Notes: generated by a model not told the origin, from the letters alone. A stretch of DNA of 40,028 nucleotides from Deltaproteobacteria bacterium HGW-Deltaproteobacteria-14 (GCA_002841945.1 PHBI01000039.1:1-40028); one strand, 5' to 3'; positions 23,334-31,866 are shown, counted from the stretch's first letter. Made by a program: numbers and translations.

Positions 23334-24710
23334 ATGACGACCCTGCATCCAGCGCTCGATCGCCTGCTCGCCGCCGCCCGCGCCGACCGCCCCGCCGGCC
23401 GCACCCGCTGGATCAGCCTGCGGCCCGGCGCCGTCGAGGACGTCGCGGGCTGGCTCGACACCGACCTCCCGGACGCCGAGGTGGTCCTCGTCGCGGACGC
23501 CCACACCTACGAGGCGGCCGGCGAGGCCCTCGAGGCGCGCCTCGGCGACGCCGGGCGCACCGTCCGCCGCCTGGTCCTCGAGCCCCGCCCGGGTGACGAT
23601 CACCTCGTCTGCGAGGACGGCGTCATCCGCGCCCTCCAGACGATCCTGGCGGCCCACCCGGTGGGCTTGCCGATCGCCGTCGGCGCCGGGACCGTGAACG
23701 ACACCGTCAAGATGGCCGCCCACGCCCTCGATCGCGACTACGCCGTCGTCCCCACCGCCGCCAGCATGAACGGCTACACCTCGCTCATCGGCGCGGTGCT
23801 GGTCGGCGGCGTCAAACGCACCCTCCCCGCGCGCCAGCCGGTCGCGATCTTCGCCGACCTCGACGTGCTCACCGCCGCCCCGCCGGTCCTGAACCAGGCC
23901 GGCTTCGGGGACCTCCTGTCGAAGCCCTACAGCGACTCCGACTGGATCCTCAGCCACCTCGTGCGCGACGTCCCCTACGACAGCGCCCCCGCGGAGCTCC
24001 TCGACGAGGTCTTCCGCGAGCTGCTCGACAAGGCCCGGGCCGTGGGCCGCGCCGACCGCGACGGGATCCGCGTCCTGATGGAGGCGATCCTGCTGTCGGG
24101 CTTCTCGATGACGATCGCCGGCAGCTCGGCGCCGGCCTCGGGCGGCGAGCACCTGGTGAGCCACTACTGGGACATGGAGCAGCTCCACCACGGCCGGCCG
24201 CTGTTCGGCCTCCACGGCACCCAGGTGGGCGTCGCGACCCGCGCCTCGGCGCTCCTCTTCGAGCGCCTGATCGCGCTCGACGGCGACGCCATCGACGTGG
24301 ACGCGGCGGTCGCCCGCCGCCCCGACGACCGCTGGCTGGCCTCCCTCGGCGCGGTCCACGACACGCTGTCGGCCGAGATCGTCGCCGAGATCACCGACCA
24401 GCTCGGACAGAAGCAGCGCCACGGCGCCGCGCTGCGCGCCGAGCTCACCCGCGTCAAGGCCGGCTGGCCGGACCTCCGCGCCCGGCTCGCCGCCTCGCTG
24501 ATGCCGGCGGCGCGCATCACCCAGGCGCTGCGCGAGGCCGGCTGCGCCGACCGCGCCAGCGCCATCGGCGTCGATCTCGACCACATGGTCAAGACGCTCC
24601 GCGTCTGCCGGCACATCCGGAGCCGCTACGTCGCGCTCGACTTGATGGACGATCTCGGGCTGCTCGACGGCTGGGCTGCCGAGGTCGCGCGCGAGCTCGA
24701 GACGGCATGA
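23334..24710 (+). CDS. sn-glycerol-1-phosphate dehydrogenase-family protein
   Basis: A 458-residue member of the iron-type alcohol dehydrogenase superfamily, closest to the AraM/EgsA group that reduces dihydroxyacetone phosphate to glycerol-1-phosphate. Visible family marks: the NAD-binding GAGTVNDTVK, PTAASMNGYTS, the ADLDVL...AGFGDLLSKPYSDSDW block, and metal-ligand histidines in GGEHLVSHYWDM and LHGTQVGVAT. The C-terminus (RSRYVALDLMDDLGLL) also fits. ATG 23334 is chosen over GTG 23316, which adds six residues; neither has a strong ribosome site. Glycerol-1-phosphate is the archaeal-type lipid backbone; in bacteria it can serve in unusual lipids or wall polymers. No prenyltransferase partner is visible here. 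Another polyol-phosphate substrate is possible. Confidence 0.8.
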   Translation: MTTLHPALDRLLAAARADRPAGRTRWISLRPGAVEDVAGWLDTDLPDAEVVLVADAHTYEAAGEALEARLGDAGRTVRRLVLEPRPGDDHLVCEDGVIRALQTILAAHPVGLPIAVGAGTVNDTVKMAAHALDRDYAVVPTAASMNGYTSLIGAVLVGGVKRTLPARQPVAIFADLDVLTAAPPVLNQAGFGDLLSKPYSDSDWILSHLVRDVPYDSAPAELLDEVFRELLDKARAVGRADRDGIRVLMEAILLSGFSMTIAGSSAPASGGEHLVSHYWDMEQLHHGRPLFGLHGTQVGVATRASALLFERLIALDGDAIDVDAAVARRPDDRWLASLGAVHDTLSAEIVAEITDQLGQKQRHGAALRAELTRVKAGWPDLRARLAASLMPAARITQALREAGCADRASAIGVDLDHMVKTLRVCRHIRSRYVALDLMDDLGLLDGWAAEVARELETA

Positions 24711-24712
24711 CG

Positions 24713-24952
24713 CGGATCACGCGCCAACGGCAGCGTGTCGCCGACCGGAGCCCGCAGCGGGCAGCGTCGTCCGGCCGCGCCAGCGGTCGGTCGCCGCTGG
24801 TCGCGGAGGGCGCAGATCCACGACCGATACGGCGGATCACCCGCCAACGGCAGCGTGTCGCCGACCGGAGCCCGCAGCGGGCAGCGTCGTCCGGCCGCGC
24901 CAGCGGTCGGTCGCCGCTCGTCGCGGAGGGCGCAGGTCCACGACCGATACGG
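24713..24952. repeat. Two tandem copies of a 120-bp structured repeat
   Basis: Copy 1 is 24713-24832 and copy 2 is 24833-24952; I count three differences (24721/24841, 24799/24919, 24816/24936). Within each unit CCGACCG pairs with CGGTCGG 36 bases later, flanked by CAGCG/CGCTG, and encloses a GCCC-GCAGC-GGGC hairpin, so each can fold into a branched structure. The change at 24919 breaks the outer CAGCG/CGCTG pairing in copy 2. A partial third start (CGGAGAACGCG) follows. The array lies between the dehydrogenase stop and yicC. No coding evidence, although 120 is a multiple of three. Confidence 0.92.
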
Positions 24953-24960
24953 CGGAGAAC

Positions 24961-24976
24961 GCGACCCCGCGGTCGC
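24961..24976. other. Small hairpin just before yicC
   Basis: GCGACC, loop CCGC, GGTCGC, directly after the tandem repeat and 20 bases before the yicC ATG. It could be part of the yicC leader or the end of the repeat element. Confidence 0.35.
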
Positions 24977-24996
24977 AACACCCACAGGACATCGCC

Positions 24997-25887
24997 ATGG
25001 GCTTGATGAGCATGACCGGATACGGCTCGGGGAAGGCGGTGCTGCGGCGCCGCGCCTACCGGGTCGACGTGAAGTCCGTCAACCACAAGAACCTCTCCGT
25101 GCGCATGAGCCTGCCGCCAGAGCTGTCGCGCGCCGAGCCCGCGGCCAAGGAGCTCATCCGCCAGCGCCTCAGCCGCGGGGCGGTCGACGTCACGGTGAAG
25201 CTCGAGGCCGGTGGCGGCGAGCCTCCCGAGGTGAAGGTCGATCGCGCCGCCGCGATCGAGCTGATGCGGGCGCTGCAAGACCTCGCGACGCACTGCGGCA
25301 CCGGCAGTCCCACGATGGAGGTCCTGCTCCGCTACGGCAACATCATCACGGTGATCGACCGCGACCTCCCGGCCGAGGACGCCGAGCGCCTGCTGCTCGA
25401 GGGGCTCGGCGAGGCCCTCGACGCCGTCAACCAGATGCGGGCCGCCGAGGGCGAGGCCCTCGCGGCGGACCTCGACGCGCGCCTCACCACCCTCGACGCG
25501 CTGCTGAACACCGTCGAGGAGGCCGCCCCGGCTGTCCTGGCGGCCCAGGAGGAGCGCCTGCAGCAGCGCGTCAAGCAGATGGAGGCCAAGCTCGGCGTCG
25601 AGGTCGACGCCGGGCGCATCGCCGCGGAGCTGGTGGTGTTCTCGGACCGCTCGGACGTCACCGAGGAGGTGGTGCGAGCGCGCACCCACATCGCGCGCTT
25701 TCGGGCGGCGCTCAGCGGCGAGGACGACGGCGAGCAAGGCAAGCGCCTGGACTTCCTGTCCCAGGAGCTGCTGCGCGAGTTCAACACGATGGGCTCGAAG
25801 TGTCGCGACGTCGAGATCGCGGGGCAGGTCGTCGAGGCCAAGGTAGAGCTGGAGAAGATCCGTGAGCAGGCCCAGAACATCACTTGA
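24997..25887 (+). CDS. yicC: YicC/YloC-family endoribonuclease
   Basis: A 296-residue protein with the family N-terminus MTGYGSG and the diagnostic C-terminal stretch LLREFNTMGSKCRDVEI...KVELEKIREQAQNI. The central part is an Ala/Glu-rich helical bundle (about 140-215) that forms the channel in known hexamers. Escherichia coli YicC cleaves RNA and promotes RyhB decay. ATG 24997 has AGGA 8 bases upstream. It is the first gene of the yicC-gmk-gltX run, and its last 26 bases overlap the gmk start, the usual bacterial neighbourhood for yicC. Confidence 0.92.
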   Translation: MGLMSMTGYGSGKAVLRRRAYRVDVKSVNHKNLSVRMSLPPELSRAEPAAKELIRQRLSRGAVDVTVKLEAGGGEPPEVKVDRAAAIELMRALQDLATHCGTGSPTMEVLLRYGNIITVIDRDLPAEDAERLLLEGLGEALDAVNQMRAAEGEALAADLDARLTTLDALLNTVEEAAPAVLAAQEERLQQRVKQMEAKLGVEVDAGRIAAELVVFSDRSDVTEEVVRARTHIARFRAALSGEDDGEQGKRLDFLSQELLREFNTMGSKCRDVEIAGQVVEAKVELEKIREQAQNIT

Positions 25888-26515
25888 CGCCCGAGGCCCT
25901 GAAGAGGGGCTCCTGGTCGTCATGACCGGACCCTCGGGCAGCGGCAAGTCGACCATCCTGCGCGACGTGATGGCGCAGGATCTCCGCTTGGCGCTGAGCG
26001 TGAGCCACACGACGCGCCCGGCTCGCCCGGGCGAGCGCGACGGGGTCGAGTACCACTTCGTCGGCGACGCGACCTTCGACCGCATGGTCGCCGAGGGCGC
26101 CTTCGCCGAGTGGGCCGGGGTCCACGCCAAGCGCTACGGCACGAGCCGCGCCGAGATCGAGCGGCTGCTCGGCGCCGGACACGACATCGTCTTCGACATC
26201 GACGTCCAGGGGGCCGCGCAGCTGCGCGCCGCCTACCCGAGCGCCGTCGCGATCTTCATCCTGCCGCCGACGATGGCCTCCCTCGAGGAGCGCCTGCGCG
26301 GGCGCGCCACCGAGAGCGAGGAGCAGGTGCAGATCCGCCTGCAGAACGCGCGCGCCGAGATCGCGCGCGCCGACACCTACGATTACCTGATCGTGAACGA
26401 CTCCGTGGACGAAGCGGTGGCCGATTTTCTGGCCGTCATCCACGCAGAGCGGCGCCGCGGCACGCGCGTCCGGTCGATCACCCGCCGACTGCTCGAGGAG
26501 GGCGAAGAGGCATGA
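25862..26515 (+). CDS. gmk: Guanylate kinase
   Basis: A 217-residue enzyme phosphorylating GMP to GDP. The P-loop is GPSGSGKST (23-31). GMP-binding residues lie in SHTTRPARPGERDGVEYHF, and the lid/base contacts in GTSRAEIE and FDIDVQGAAQLR. Length is typical. I use GTG 25862 because GGAG lies 8 bases upstream and ATG 25922 would delete the first beta-strand (GLLVVMTG). The start lies inside yicC and the stop overlaps the gltX ATG, so translation of all three genes is coupled. GMP kinase also supplies GTP for (p)ppGpp made by the nearby Rel. Confidence 0.95.
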   Translation: MSRPRTSLDARGPEEGLLVVMTGPSGSGKSTILRDVMAQDLRLALSVSHTTRPARPGERDGVEYHFVGDATFDRMVAEGAFAEWAGVHAKRYGTSRAEIERLLGAGHDIVFDIDVQGAAQLRAAYPSAVAIFILPPTMASLEERLRGRATESEEQVQIRLQNARAEIARADTYDYLIVNDSVDEAVADFLAVIHAERRRGTRVRSITRRLLEEGEEA

Positions 26516-27969
26516 CCGTCGAGATCCCCATCCCCACGGACCGCCCGGTCCGCGTGCGCATCGCGCCAAGCCCGACCGGCGAGCCCCACGTCGGAACCGC
26601 GTACATCGCGCTGTTCAACAAGGTCTTCGCCGAGAAGAACAACGGGCGCTTCATCCTGCGCATCGAAGACACCGACCAGAGGCGGTCGACCCCCGAGAGC
26701 GAGCAGGCGATCTTGGACAGCCTGCGCTGGCTCGGCCTCGACTGGCACGAGGGCCCTGACATCGGCGGCCCCTACGGCCCGTACCGCCAGAGCGAGCGGA
26801 CCGAACTCTACCGCGAGCACGCGAAGTACCTCATCGACGAGGGCAACGCCTACTACTGCTTCGCGACCTCCGAGGAGCTCGACGAGATGCGCGCCACGGC
26901 CAAGGAGCAGGGGCTCCGCACGGCCTACGATCGGCGCTACCGCGACCTCCCCCGCGAGGAGGTCGAGCGGCGCCTGGCGGCGGGCGAGCCCTACGTCGTG
27001 CGGCTCAAGATGCCGCTGTCCGGCACGACCCGGGTCACCGACGGCCTCCGTGGCGACATCGACATCGACAACGCCGAGCTCGACGACCAGATCCTGCTGA
27101 AGTCGGACGGCTTCCCGACGTACCACCTCGCCAACGTGGTCGATGATCGGCTGATGCAGATCACCCACGTCATCCGCGCGGAGGAGTGGATCCCGTCGAC
27201 GCCCAAGCACGTGCTGCTCTACCAGGCGTTCGGCTGGGAGCCCCCCGTCTTCATCCACATGCCGCTGTTGCGGAACAACGACAAGACCAAGATCTCCAAG
27301 CGGAAAAACCCCGTCAGCCTCGAGTACTACCGCACCACGGGATACCTCCCTGAGGCCCTGGTGAACTTCCTCGCCCGCATGGGGTGGTCGATGCCCGACG
27401 AGTCCGAGAAGTTCGAGTATCGGGAGATGCTCGAGCACTTCGACTTCGGCCGGATGAGCCTCGGCGGACCCATCTTCGACCTCGACAAGCTCGACTGGCT
27501 CAACGGGATGTACATCCGCGAGCTCGAGCCGGGGGATCTGGTCGCGCGCCTGCAGGGGTGGCTGCTCGGCAGCGGCTACCTGAGCGCGGTGGCGCCGCTG
27601 GTGCGCGAGCGCATCAAGCGCCTCGGCGACTTCATCCCGTCGACGACCTTCTTCTTCGGCGGCTTCGACCCGCTGCCGGCGGAGGCGCTCGTGCCCAAGG
27701 GAAAGGAGCGGGTCGAGGCGTATCGGGCGCTGCGCGCGGTGACCGAGGCGGTCGACTCGATGAGCACGTGGGACGAGGCGACCATCGAGGAGGCGCTGCG
27801 TGCGCAGGTCGAGGCGACCGGCTTCAAGGTGCGTGATCTCTTCATGATGGTGCGCCTCGCGGTCACGAGCCAGAAGGCCACGCCGCCCCTGTTCGAGTCG
27901 ATGGCGGTCATCGGCAAGGCGCGCTGCCAGTACCGACTCCGCGAGGCGACGAACACGCTCAAGCCCTAG
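26512..27969 (+). CDS. gltX: Glutamyl-tRNA synthetase
   Basis: A 485-residue class I synthetase charging tRNA-Glu. The HIGH-type signature is PSPTGEPHVGTAYIALFN near the N-terminus; the KMSKS-type signature is DKTKISKRKNP. The anticodon-binding region follows from about 330 to the end (FNMxRRR-like helical part, SLEYYRTTGYLPEALVNFL). The single gltX in this window could be discriminating or not; specificity for tRNA-Gln cannot be judged here. Its ATG overlaps the gmk stop (ATGA), and the stop codon is inside a long hairpin. Confidence 0.96.
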   Translation: MTVEIPIPTDRPVRVRIAPSPTGEPHVGTAYIALFNKVFAEKNNGRFILRIEDTDQRRSTPESEQAILDSLRWLGLDWHEGPDIGGPYGPYRQSERTELYREHAKYLIDEGNAYYCFATSEELDEMRATAKEQGLRTAYDRRYRDLPREEVERRLAAGEPYVVRLKMPLSGTTRVTDGLRGDIDIDNAELDDQILLKSDGFPTYHLANVVDDRLMQITHVIRAEEWIPSTPKHVLLYQAFGWEPPVFIHMPLLRNNDKTKISKRKNPVSLEYYRTTGYLPEALVNFLARMGWSMPDESEKFEYREMLEHFDFGRMSLGGPIFDLDKLDWLNGMYIRELEPGDLVARLQGWLLGSGYLSAVAPLVRERIKRLGDFIPSTTFFFGGFDPLPAEALVPKGKERVEAYRALRAVTEAVDSMSTWDEATIEEALRAQVEATGFKVRDLFMMVRLAVTSQKATPPLFESMAVIGKARCQYRLREATNTLKP

Positions 27970-28019
27970 CAGCCTGGGGGGAGAAGCACGCACGCGTGGC
28001 TCTCTCCCCGCGCTGCTAG
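27966..28019 (+). terminator. Long imperfect hairpin starting at the gltX stop codon
   Basis: CTAGCAGC at 27966 pairs with GCTGCTAG ending at 28019, and GGGGGGAGA pairs with most of TCTCTCCCC, with a two-base mismatch between the stems and a loop of about 16 bases. The TAG stop is in the left arm. There is no T tract. The gap to 28130 also holds smaller GC hairpins (GGCGG/CCGCC, CGCCGC/GCGGCG). Confidence 0.5.
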
Positions 28020-28129
28020 AATGACTGATCCGGCGGCTCCGCCGCCTCCACCCGCCGCTGCGCGGCGAAGTCGACCGCAGGGAAGTGACGCTTCGCAGCC
28101 ATTTCCCCGCGATCGCCTAGGGCCCGACG

Positions 28130-28786
28130 ATGGACCTGCGCGAGATCCTCGAACAGATCCGCGAGTGGCCGGCGTGGATCACCTACGCCGCCCTCTTCTT
28201 CGGCGCCTATATCGAATACGTCTTCCCGCCGTTCCCCGGCGACACCGTCGTCGTCGCCGGGGCGGTGCTGGTCACCGCGTTCGGGTGGAACCTGTGGCCG
28301 GTCCTGGCGCTGGTCACCGGGGGGGCGGTGCTCGGCGCGCTGAGCGACTGGGCACTCGGGCGGTGGCTCTTTCGCTCCGGGCGCCTCGAGCGACTCCGGC
28401 CGTCGTGGCGCGAGGCCATCGACGGCATCGCCGGCCAGTTCGCCAGGCGCGGCGCGTGGTACCTGGCGCTCAACCGCTTCGTCCCGGGGATCCGCGCGTT
28501 CTTCTTCGTCGCGGCCGGCATCGCCGGGCTCCGCTGGCGCGCGGTCGTGTTCTGGTCAGGGCTCAGCGCGCTGGCGTGGAACGCGCTGCTGCTGCAGGTG
28601 GGCTTCCTCCTCGGCGACAACGTCGAGGAGATCGACACGCTGCTCTCGCGCTACACGGCCGTCGTCTGGATCCTCATCGCGTTGGTGTTCGCGATCGTCA
28701 TCTGGCGCTTCGTCCGGGGGCGCCGGCTCAGGTCGCGCCAGGCAGGATCGTCTCGTAGTAGAACTGACCATAGCGACCAAACGTGA
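28130..28786 (+). CDS. DedA-family membrane protein
   Basis: A 218-residue inner-membrane protein with the DedA marks EYVFPPFPGDTVVVAGAVL (first re-entrant region), GGAVLGALSDWALGRWL and LNRFVPGIRAFFFVAAGIAG (second, with the conserved Arg/Pro). Four to five membrane segments and a basic cytoplasmic tail follow. DedA proteins translocate lipids or support envelope energetics. It is the second VTT-superfamily gene in the window (the other at 9600), and the two are not close copies. Its last 59 bases overlap the 3' end of the gene on the other strand. Confidence 0.9.
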   Translation: MDLREILEQIREWPAWITYAALFFGAYIEYVFPPFPGDTVVVAGAVLVTAFGWNLWPVLALVTGGAVLGALSDWALGRWLFRSGRLERLRPSWREAIDGIAGQFARRGAWYLALNRFVPGIRAFFFVAAGIAGLRWRAVVFWSGLSALAWNALLLQVGFLLGDNVEEIDTLLSRYTAVVWILIALVFAIVIWRFVRGRRLRSRQAGSSRSRTDHSDQT

Positions 28787-30203
28787 TCGCCCCGAACAGG
28801 TTGACGATGATGCCGAAGAGGATGAGGGCCTTCGCGCGGCGGTCGAGGGCGCGCCCCTCGACCGCGAGCAGCGCGAAGAGGTAGGGCATGAAGTCGAGCG
28901 CGAAGCGGTAGCCGAACTGACTCCAGCCCGTGTTCTGGTAGAACAGGCCGGGGATCGCGGCGAGCGCCGCTGCGGCCCAGAGCGCGCGCCGAATGGGCGG
29001 CCGCTGCTTGGGCCACAGCAAGAACGCCAGGAGCGGCGTCGTGAACAAGAGCCCCAGGCCGTGGGTCGAGACCTGGACGTAGGGCGCCGACGGCAGGACC
29101 CGCGGCAGGCTCAGCACCGCCGACAGGAGGTTCCGGTTCAGGTAGGTCCAGCTGAACATCCCGTAGTCGCGCACGCGGTCGGCGGCGCCCCCGGAGAGGT
29201 AGCTGTGGCCGAACTCCCCCGCCTCGCCGAAGCGGGCCTTGTTGTACTGCATCAAGGCGACACCGATGATGATGATCGGCGCCGCGAACCATGCACCCTT
29301 GATCACGATCTCGCGAGTGCGTCCTCGCCGCCACCCGCCGCCGGGGAAGAGGAGCTGCCAGGCGAAGAAGGCGAAGCAGAAGGCGATCGGGACGCGGGTG
29401 GCGACCCCGAGGCCGAGCAAGAGGCCCGCGACGAGCGGGTGCTTGAGATCGAGGGCCGCGAGCATGTAGCCCACGTTCAGCGCGATCCCGAAGACGAGCG
29501 CCGTGAACCACACCTCTCCCCGCACCGACGAGAAGAAGGCGACGGTGCCGAGCGCGAACGCGAAGGTGAGCCACAGGTTGTCGCTGGTCGAGCGGGTGCT
29601 GTGGCCGCGGATCACGAGGAGCTGCAAGAGCCAGAAGATGAGGACGGCGTTCAGGCCGCCGACCAGCAGCGTGACCAGGACGTCGTTGACGTCGTAGCCG
29701 GAGATCGCGGCGAAGGGCAGGAAGACCAGCGCCGGAAAGGGCGGAAACGACACGTAGTACGTGGTCTCGTCACACAGCCTGCGCCCGCTCTCGCCGCAGG
29801 TGCGAGCGAGGTCCTGCGGGACGACGATCTTCAGCTCGAGGTTGTCATCGGTATAGAAGATGTGACGCTGCTCGCCGCTGTCCGCCGGCCACGGGAAGCG
29901 GCCGCGGACGACCTGCCCGTCCTTGAGGGTCAAGGTTCGGATCGCCGCCCAGTCGTTCCATCCGCCGGCCCCTTCGACGCGCTCGAGGGCCGCGCGGTAG
30001 CCTTGGGCGTCATCGGCCCGCGGCGCGCCGGAGCGCTGCTTGGGCGTCTCGGTGTCGAGCCGGCCCGCCATGAAGGACTCGGCGAGGTCGACGAAGTGGA
30101 ACTGGGGCGAGGGCTGACCCAGTCGATCCCACGCCACCAGCGCGTAGACGGCCGAGACCACGACGAACACGATGACGCTCTGTTTCAGGCCGAACTGTCG
30201 CAT
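28728..30203 (-). CDS. Polytopic GT-C-like membrane protein (putative glycosyltransferase)
   Basis: A 491-residue protein with about 11-12 membrane segments. A first segment (FGLKQSVIVFVVVSAVYALV) is followed by a large periplasmic loop starting FHFVDLAESFMAGRLD, which matches where GT-C transferases carry their catalytic acidic residue. The segment after the loop contains YYVSFPPFPALVFLPFA, like the YPPL motif of such enzymes. ATG 30203 begins just before the first membrane segment; GTG 30227 has a GGGGAG further upstream and adds eight residues. Lipid-linked sugar transfer to an envelope polymer is inferred, not shown. It overlaps the dedA gene tail to tail. Confidence 0.72.
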   Translation of the reverse strand: MRQFGLKQSVIVFVVVSAVYALVAWDRLGQPSPQFHFVDLAESFMAGRLDTETPKQRSGAPRADDAQGYRAALERVEGAGGWNDWAAIRTLTLKDGQVVRGRFPWPADSGEQRHIFYTDDNLELKIVVPQDLARTCGESGRRLCDETTYYVSFPPFPALVFLPFAAISGYDVNDVLVTLLVGGLNAVLIFWLLQLLVIRGHSTRSTSDNLWLTFAFALGTVAFFSSVRGEVWFTALVFGIALNVGYMLAALDLKHPLVAGLLLGLGVATRVPIAFCFAFFAWQLLFPGGGWRRGRTREIVIKGAWFAAPIIIIGVALMQYNKARFGEAGEFGHSYLSGGAADRVRDYGMFSWTYLNRNLLSAVLSLPRVLPSAPYVQVSTHGLGLLFTTPLLAFLLWPKQRPPIRRALWAAAALAAIPGLFYQNTGWSQFGYRFALDFMPYLFALLAVEGRALDRRAKALILFGIIVNLFGAITFGRYGQFYYETILPGAT

Positions 30204-30794
30204 GGCTCCCGCCGTCGCCCCGGGCACAGCGTGCTGGCTCCCCGGCGGCTGACCCGTCGTTTTTCGTGGCGCCGTTGATACCGGGGAGCGCCCGGCTTGT
30301 CACGCTCTCTTTGGCACTCGCTCGCACAGGCTCCAGCCGACCGCCGTGGGTCCGGCCCCCCGGCGACCCACCCTGCCCCGTGGCGCCGGAGCCGCGCCGC
30401 GCGGGGGGCTGCGCCCACGGACGCGCCAGGTCGGCGCGGGCACGAGACGAGCGGACCACCGGGTGTGCCGGACAAACCCCCGCCCGCGCCCGAAGTGCGC
30501 GCGAGTGACGGGCGAAGTGTGCCGTGTTGTCGCAGGGGGGCCGGCGCGCCGAAAACCCCACTACCCTTTTATTTCGGCATCTTGTGCTCGGCCCAACGGC
30601 CGCGACGGCGATCCGCAGCGCCCTCGAACGTTCAAAAAATTGTTGTCTCGTGTGGAGATTGCGACTACCGTTGCGACGTTCGTCGCGCCAGGTGCAACTT
30701 GCGCTGACGACTCGGAATCCCGTCGACTGCCGCACGACCTGCGCCGCGGCGGCGGTGTGTTCGAATTGCCGGTACCCGACCTGGAGTGTAGAAA
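30204..30794. other. 591-base intergenic region with an AT-rich stretch
   Basis: No coding region is supported. The left 300 bases are ordinary GC-rich sequence. From about 30550 to 30720 AT content is far above the window average, with runs CCCTTTTATTTCGG and TTCAAAAAATTGTTG. CCGAAA (30553 region) can pair with TTTCGG about 19 bases later. Probably the promoter and leader of the downstream gene; I cannot place a confident -35/-10 pair. A small RNA is possible but unsupported. Confidence 0.5.
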
Positions 30795-31694
30795 ATGGCA
30801 CCCAACCTGCTGCTCCTCGAGGACGCGACGTTCTCCATCTCGCGCGGTTCGGTTCACGTCGAAATGAGCGGCGCCTCGGTGAGCGTCCCTGTGAATCGCC
30901 TCGGAGACGTCATTCGCGCGCTCGAGGGGATCCGCTTCATCGTGGACGGCACGAACCCGACCGGTTCCACCGGCCCGACGCCCGCCACGGCCACGACGCG
31001 GGCGGCGCACAGCGCCCCGGCGGCCGCCACGGCGGTGAGCGCGAGCGGCCTCGGGGCCGCGGTGGACGCGCCCACGAGCCTCGTCGACGTCCCGACCCCG
31101 CCGCGCAAGAAGCGCCGGAGCCGCAAGCGCGTCGGCGACGCGCTCGAGGTGTGGATGAAGAAGAACCCGGGTTGGCACAGCGAGCAGGAGCTGCTCGAGG
31201 TGGTCATCGCGAATCAGATGACGGACGCGCACCCGAAGCGGGCGCTGAAGATCGCCCTCGGCAAGCAGGCCGACGAGCGCTTCGAGCGCGATGACAGCGG
31301 AAACTGGCGCCTCCTCGGAGACACCGCGATGGGGACCGCGACGGGCGCCACGACCCCGGCCCGTGGCCGCAAGCCGCGCCCCACCCGGGCGCCTGCGGCG
31401 CGCACCGACCGCGGGCGGCGCCTCAAGGCCAAGCCGGCCGAGGCCGAGACCGCGGCTGCGACCGACGACGAGGGCGAGGGTGACGACGATGACCCGAGCG
31501 CACGCACGGTGTTGGTCAAGCGCGGGCAGGACCGCAAGTCTGCGAGCCTGTCGCCCGGGGAGCTCGAAGCACGTCAGGCCGCGTCGGAGGCCCTGGACAG
31601 CCGCCGCGGCAAGCGCTGGCCGGACCTGAAGCAGGCGGAGCTCGATCGCTTCAAGAAGAACCTCTTCGGGCTGGAGTCGGCGAAGAAGGACTGA
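30795..31694 (+). CDS. Basic protein with winged-helix-like centre, function unknown
   Basis: A 299-residue soluble protein. Residues 1-52 form a compact beta-rich segment (SISRGSVHVEMSGASVSVPV). An Ala/Thr-rich linker and a basic patch (PPRKKRRSRKR, about 103-113) lead into a helical module (about 114-172: VGDALEVWMKKNPGWHSEQE, ending DERFERDDSGNWRLLG). That layout is like a HARE-HTH/winged-helix domain, in which a final W.L strand forms the wing. A second low-complexity, acid-then-basic stretch and a charged C-terminal tail (RWPDLKQAELDRFKKNLFGL) follow. I expect nucleic-acid binding, by composition and fold resemblance only. ATG 30795 has GGAG 9 bases upstream. The gene stands alone with a long AT-rich upstream region. 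Confidence 0.75.
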   Translation: MAPNLLLLEDATFSISRGSVHVEMSGASVSVPVNRLGDVIRALEGIRFIVDGTNPTGSTGPTPATATTRAAHSAPAAATAVSASGLGAAVDAPTSLVDVPTPPRKKRRSRKRVGDALEVWMKKNPGWHSEQELLEVVIANQMTDAHPKRALKIALGKQADERFERDDSGNWRLLGDTAMGTATGATTPARGRKPRPTRAPAARTDRGRRLKAKPAEAETAAATDDEGEGDDDDPSARTVLVKRGQDRKSASLSPGELEARQAASEALDSRRGKRWPDLKQAELDRFKKNLFGLESAKKD

Positions 31695-31720
31695 CGCTCC
31701 GGAGCGCGTCCAGACCGCAT

Positions 31721-31748
31721 CGAAGGCCACCGGAGACGGTGGCCTTCG
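31721..31748. terminator. Perfect 11-bp hairpin between convergent genes
   Basis: CGAAGGCCACC, loop GGAGAC, GGTGGCCTTCG, starting 26 bases after the stop at 31694 and before the convergent gene ending at 31867. It is symmetric, so it can serve both strands; no long T tract. Confidence 0.55.
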
Positions 31749-31866
31749 GCGTCTCTGGGCGCCTCACGTCACGACGCGGCGAGCGACCACGGATGGCCCG
31801 CGGGTCCACGGATGGCCCGAATCCACGGTGGCTCCCGCGATTGAGCGGGGCGGCACACCGCAGGCG

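Noticed and set aside
20371..23337. 988-residue plus-strand frame
   Set aside because: Antisense shadow of the EGF-like lipoprotein and rel.
24626..24985. Possible protein with 40-residue repeats on the minus strand
   Set aside because: Arises because the 120-bp repeat is a multiple of three; no ribosome site, no family match, and it overlaps the dehydrogenase 3' end.
27966..28129. tRNA gene in the gltX-dedA gap
   Set aside because: No cloverleaf, T-loop motif or anticodon arm can be built; the hairpins are simple.
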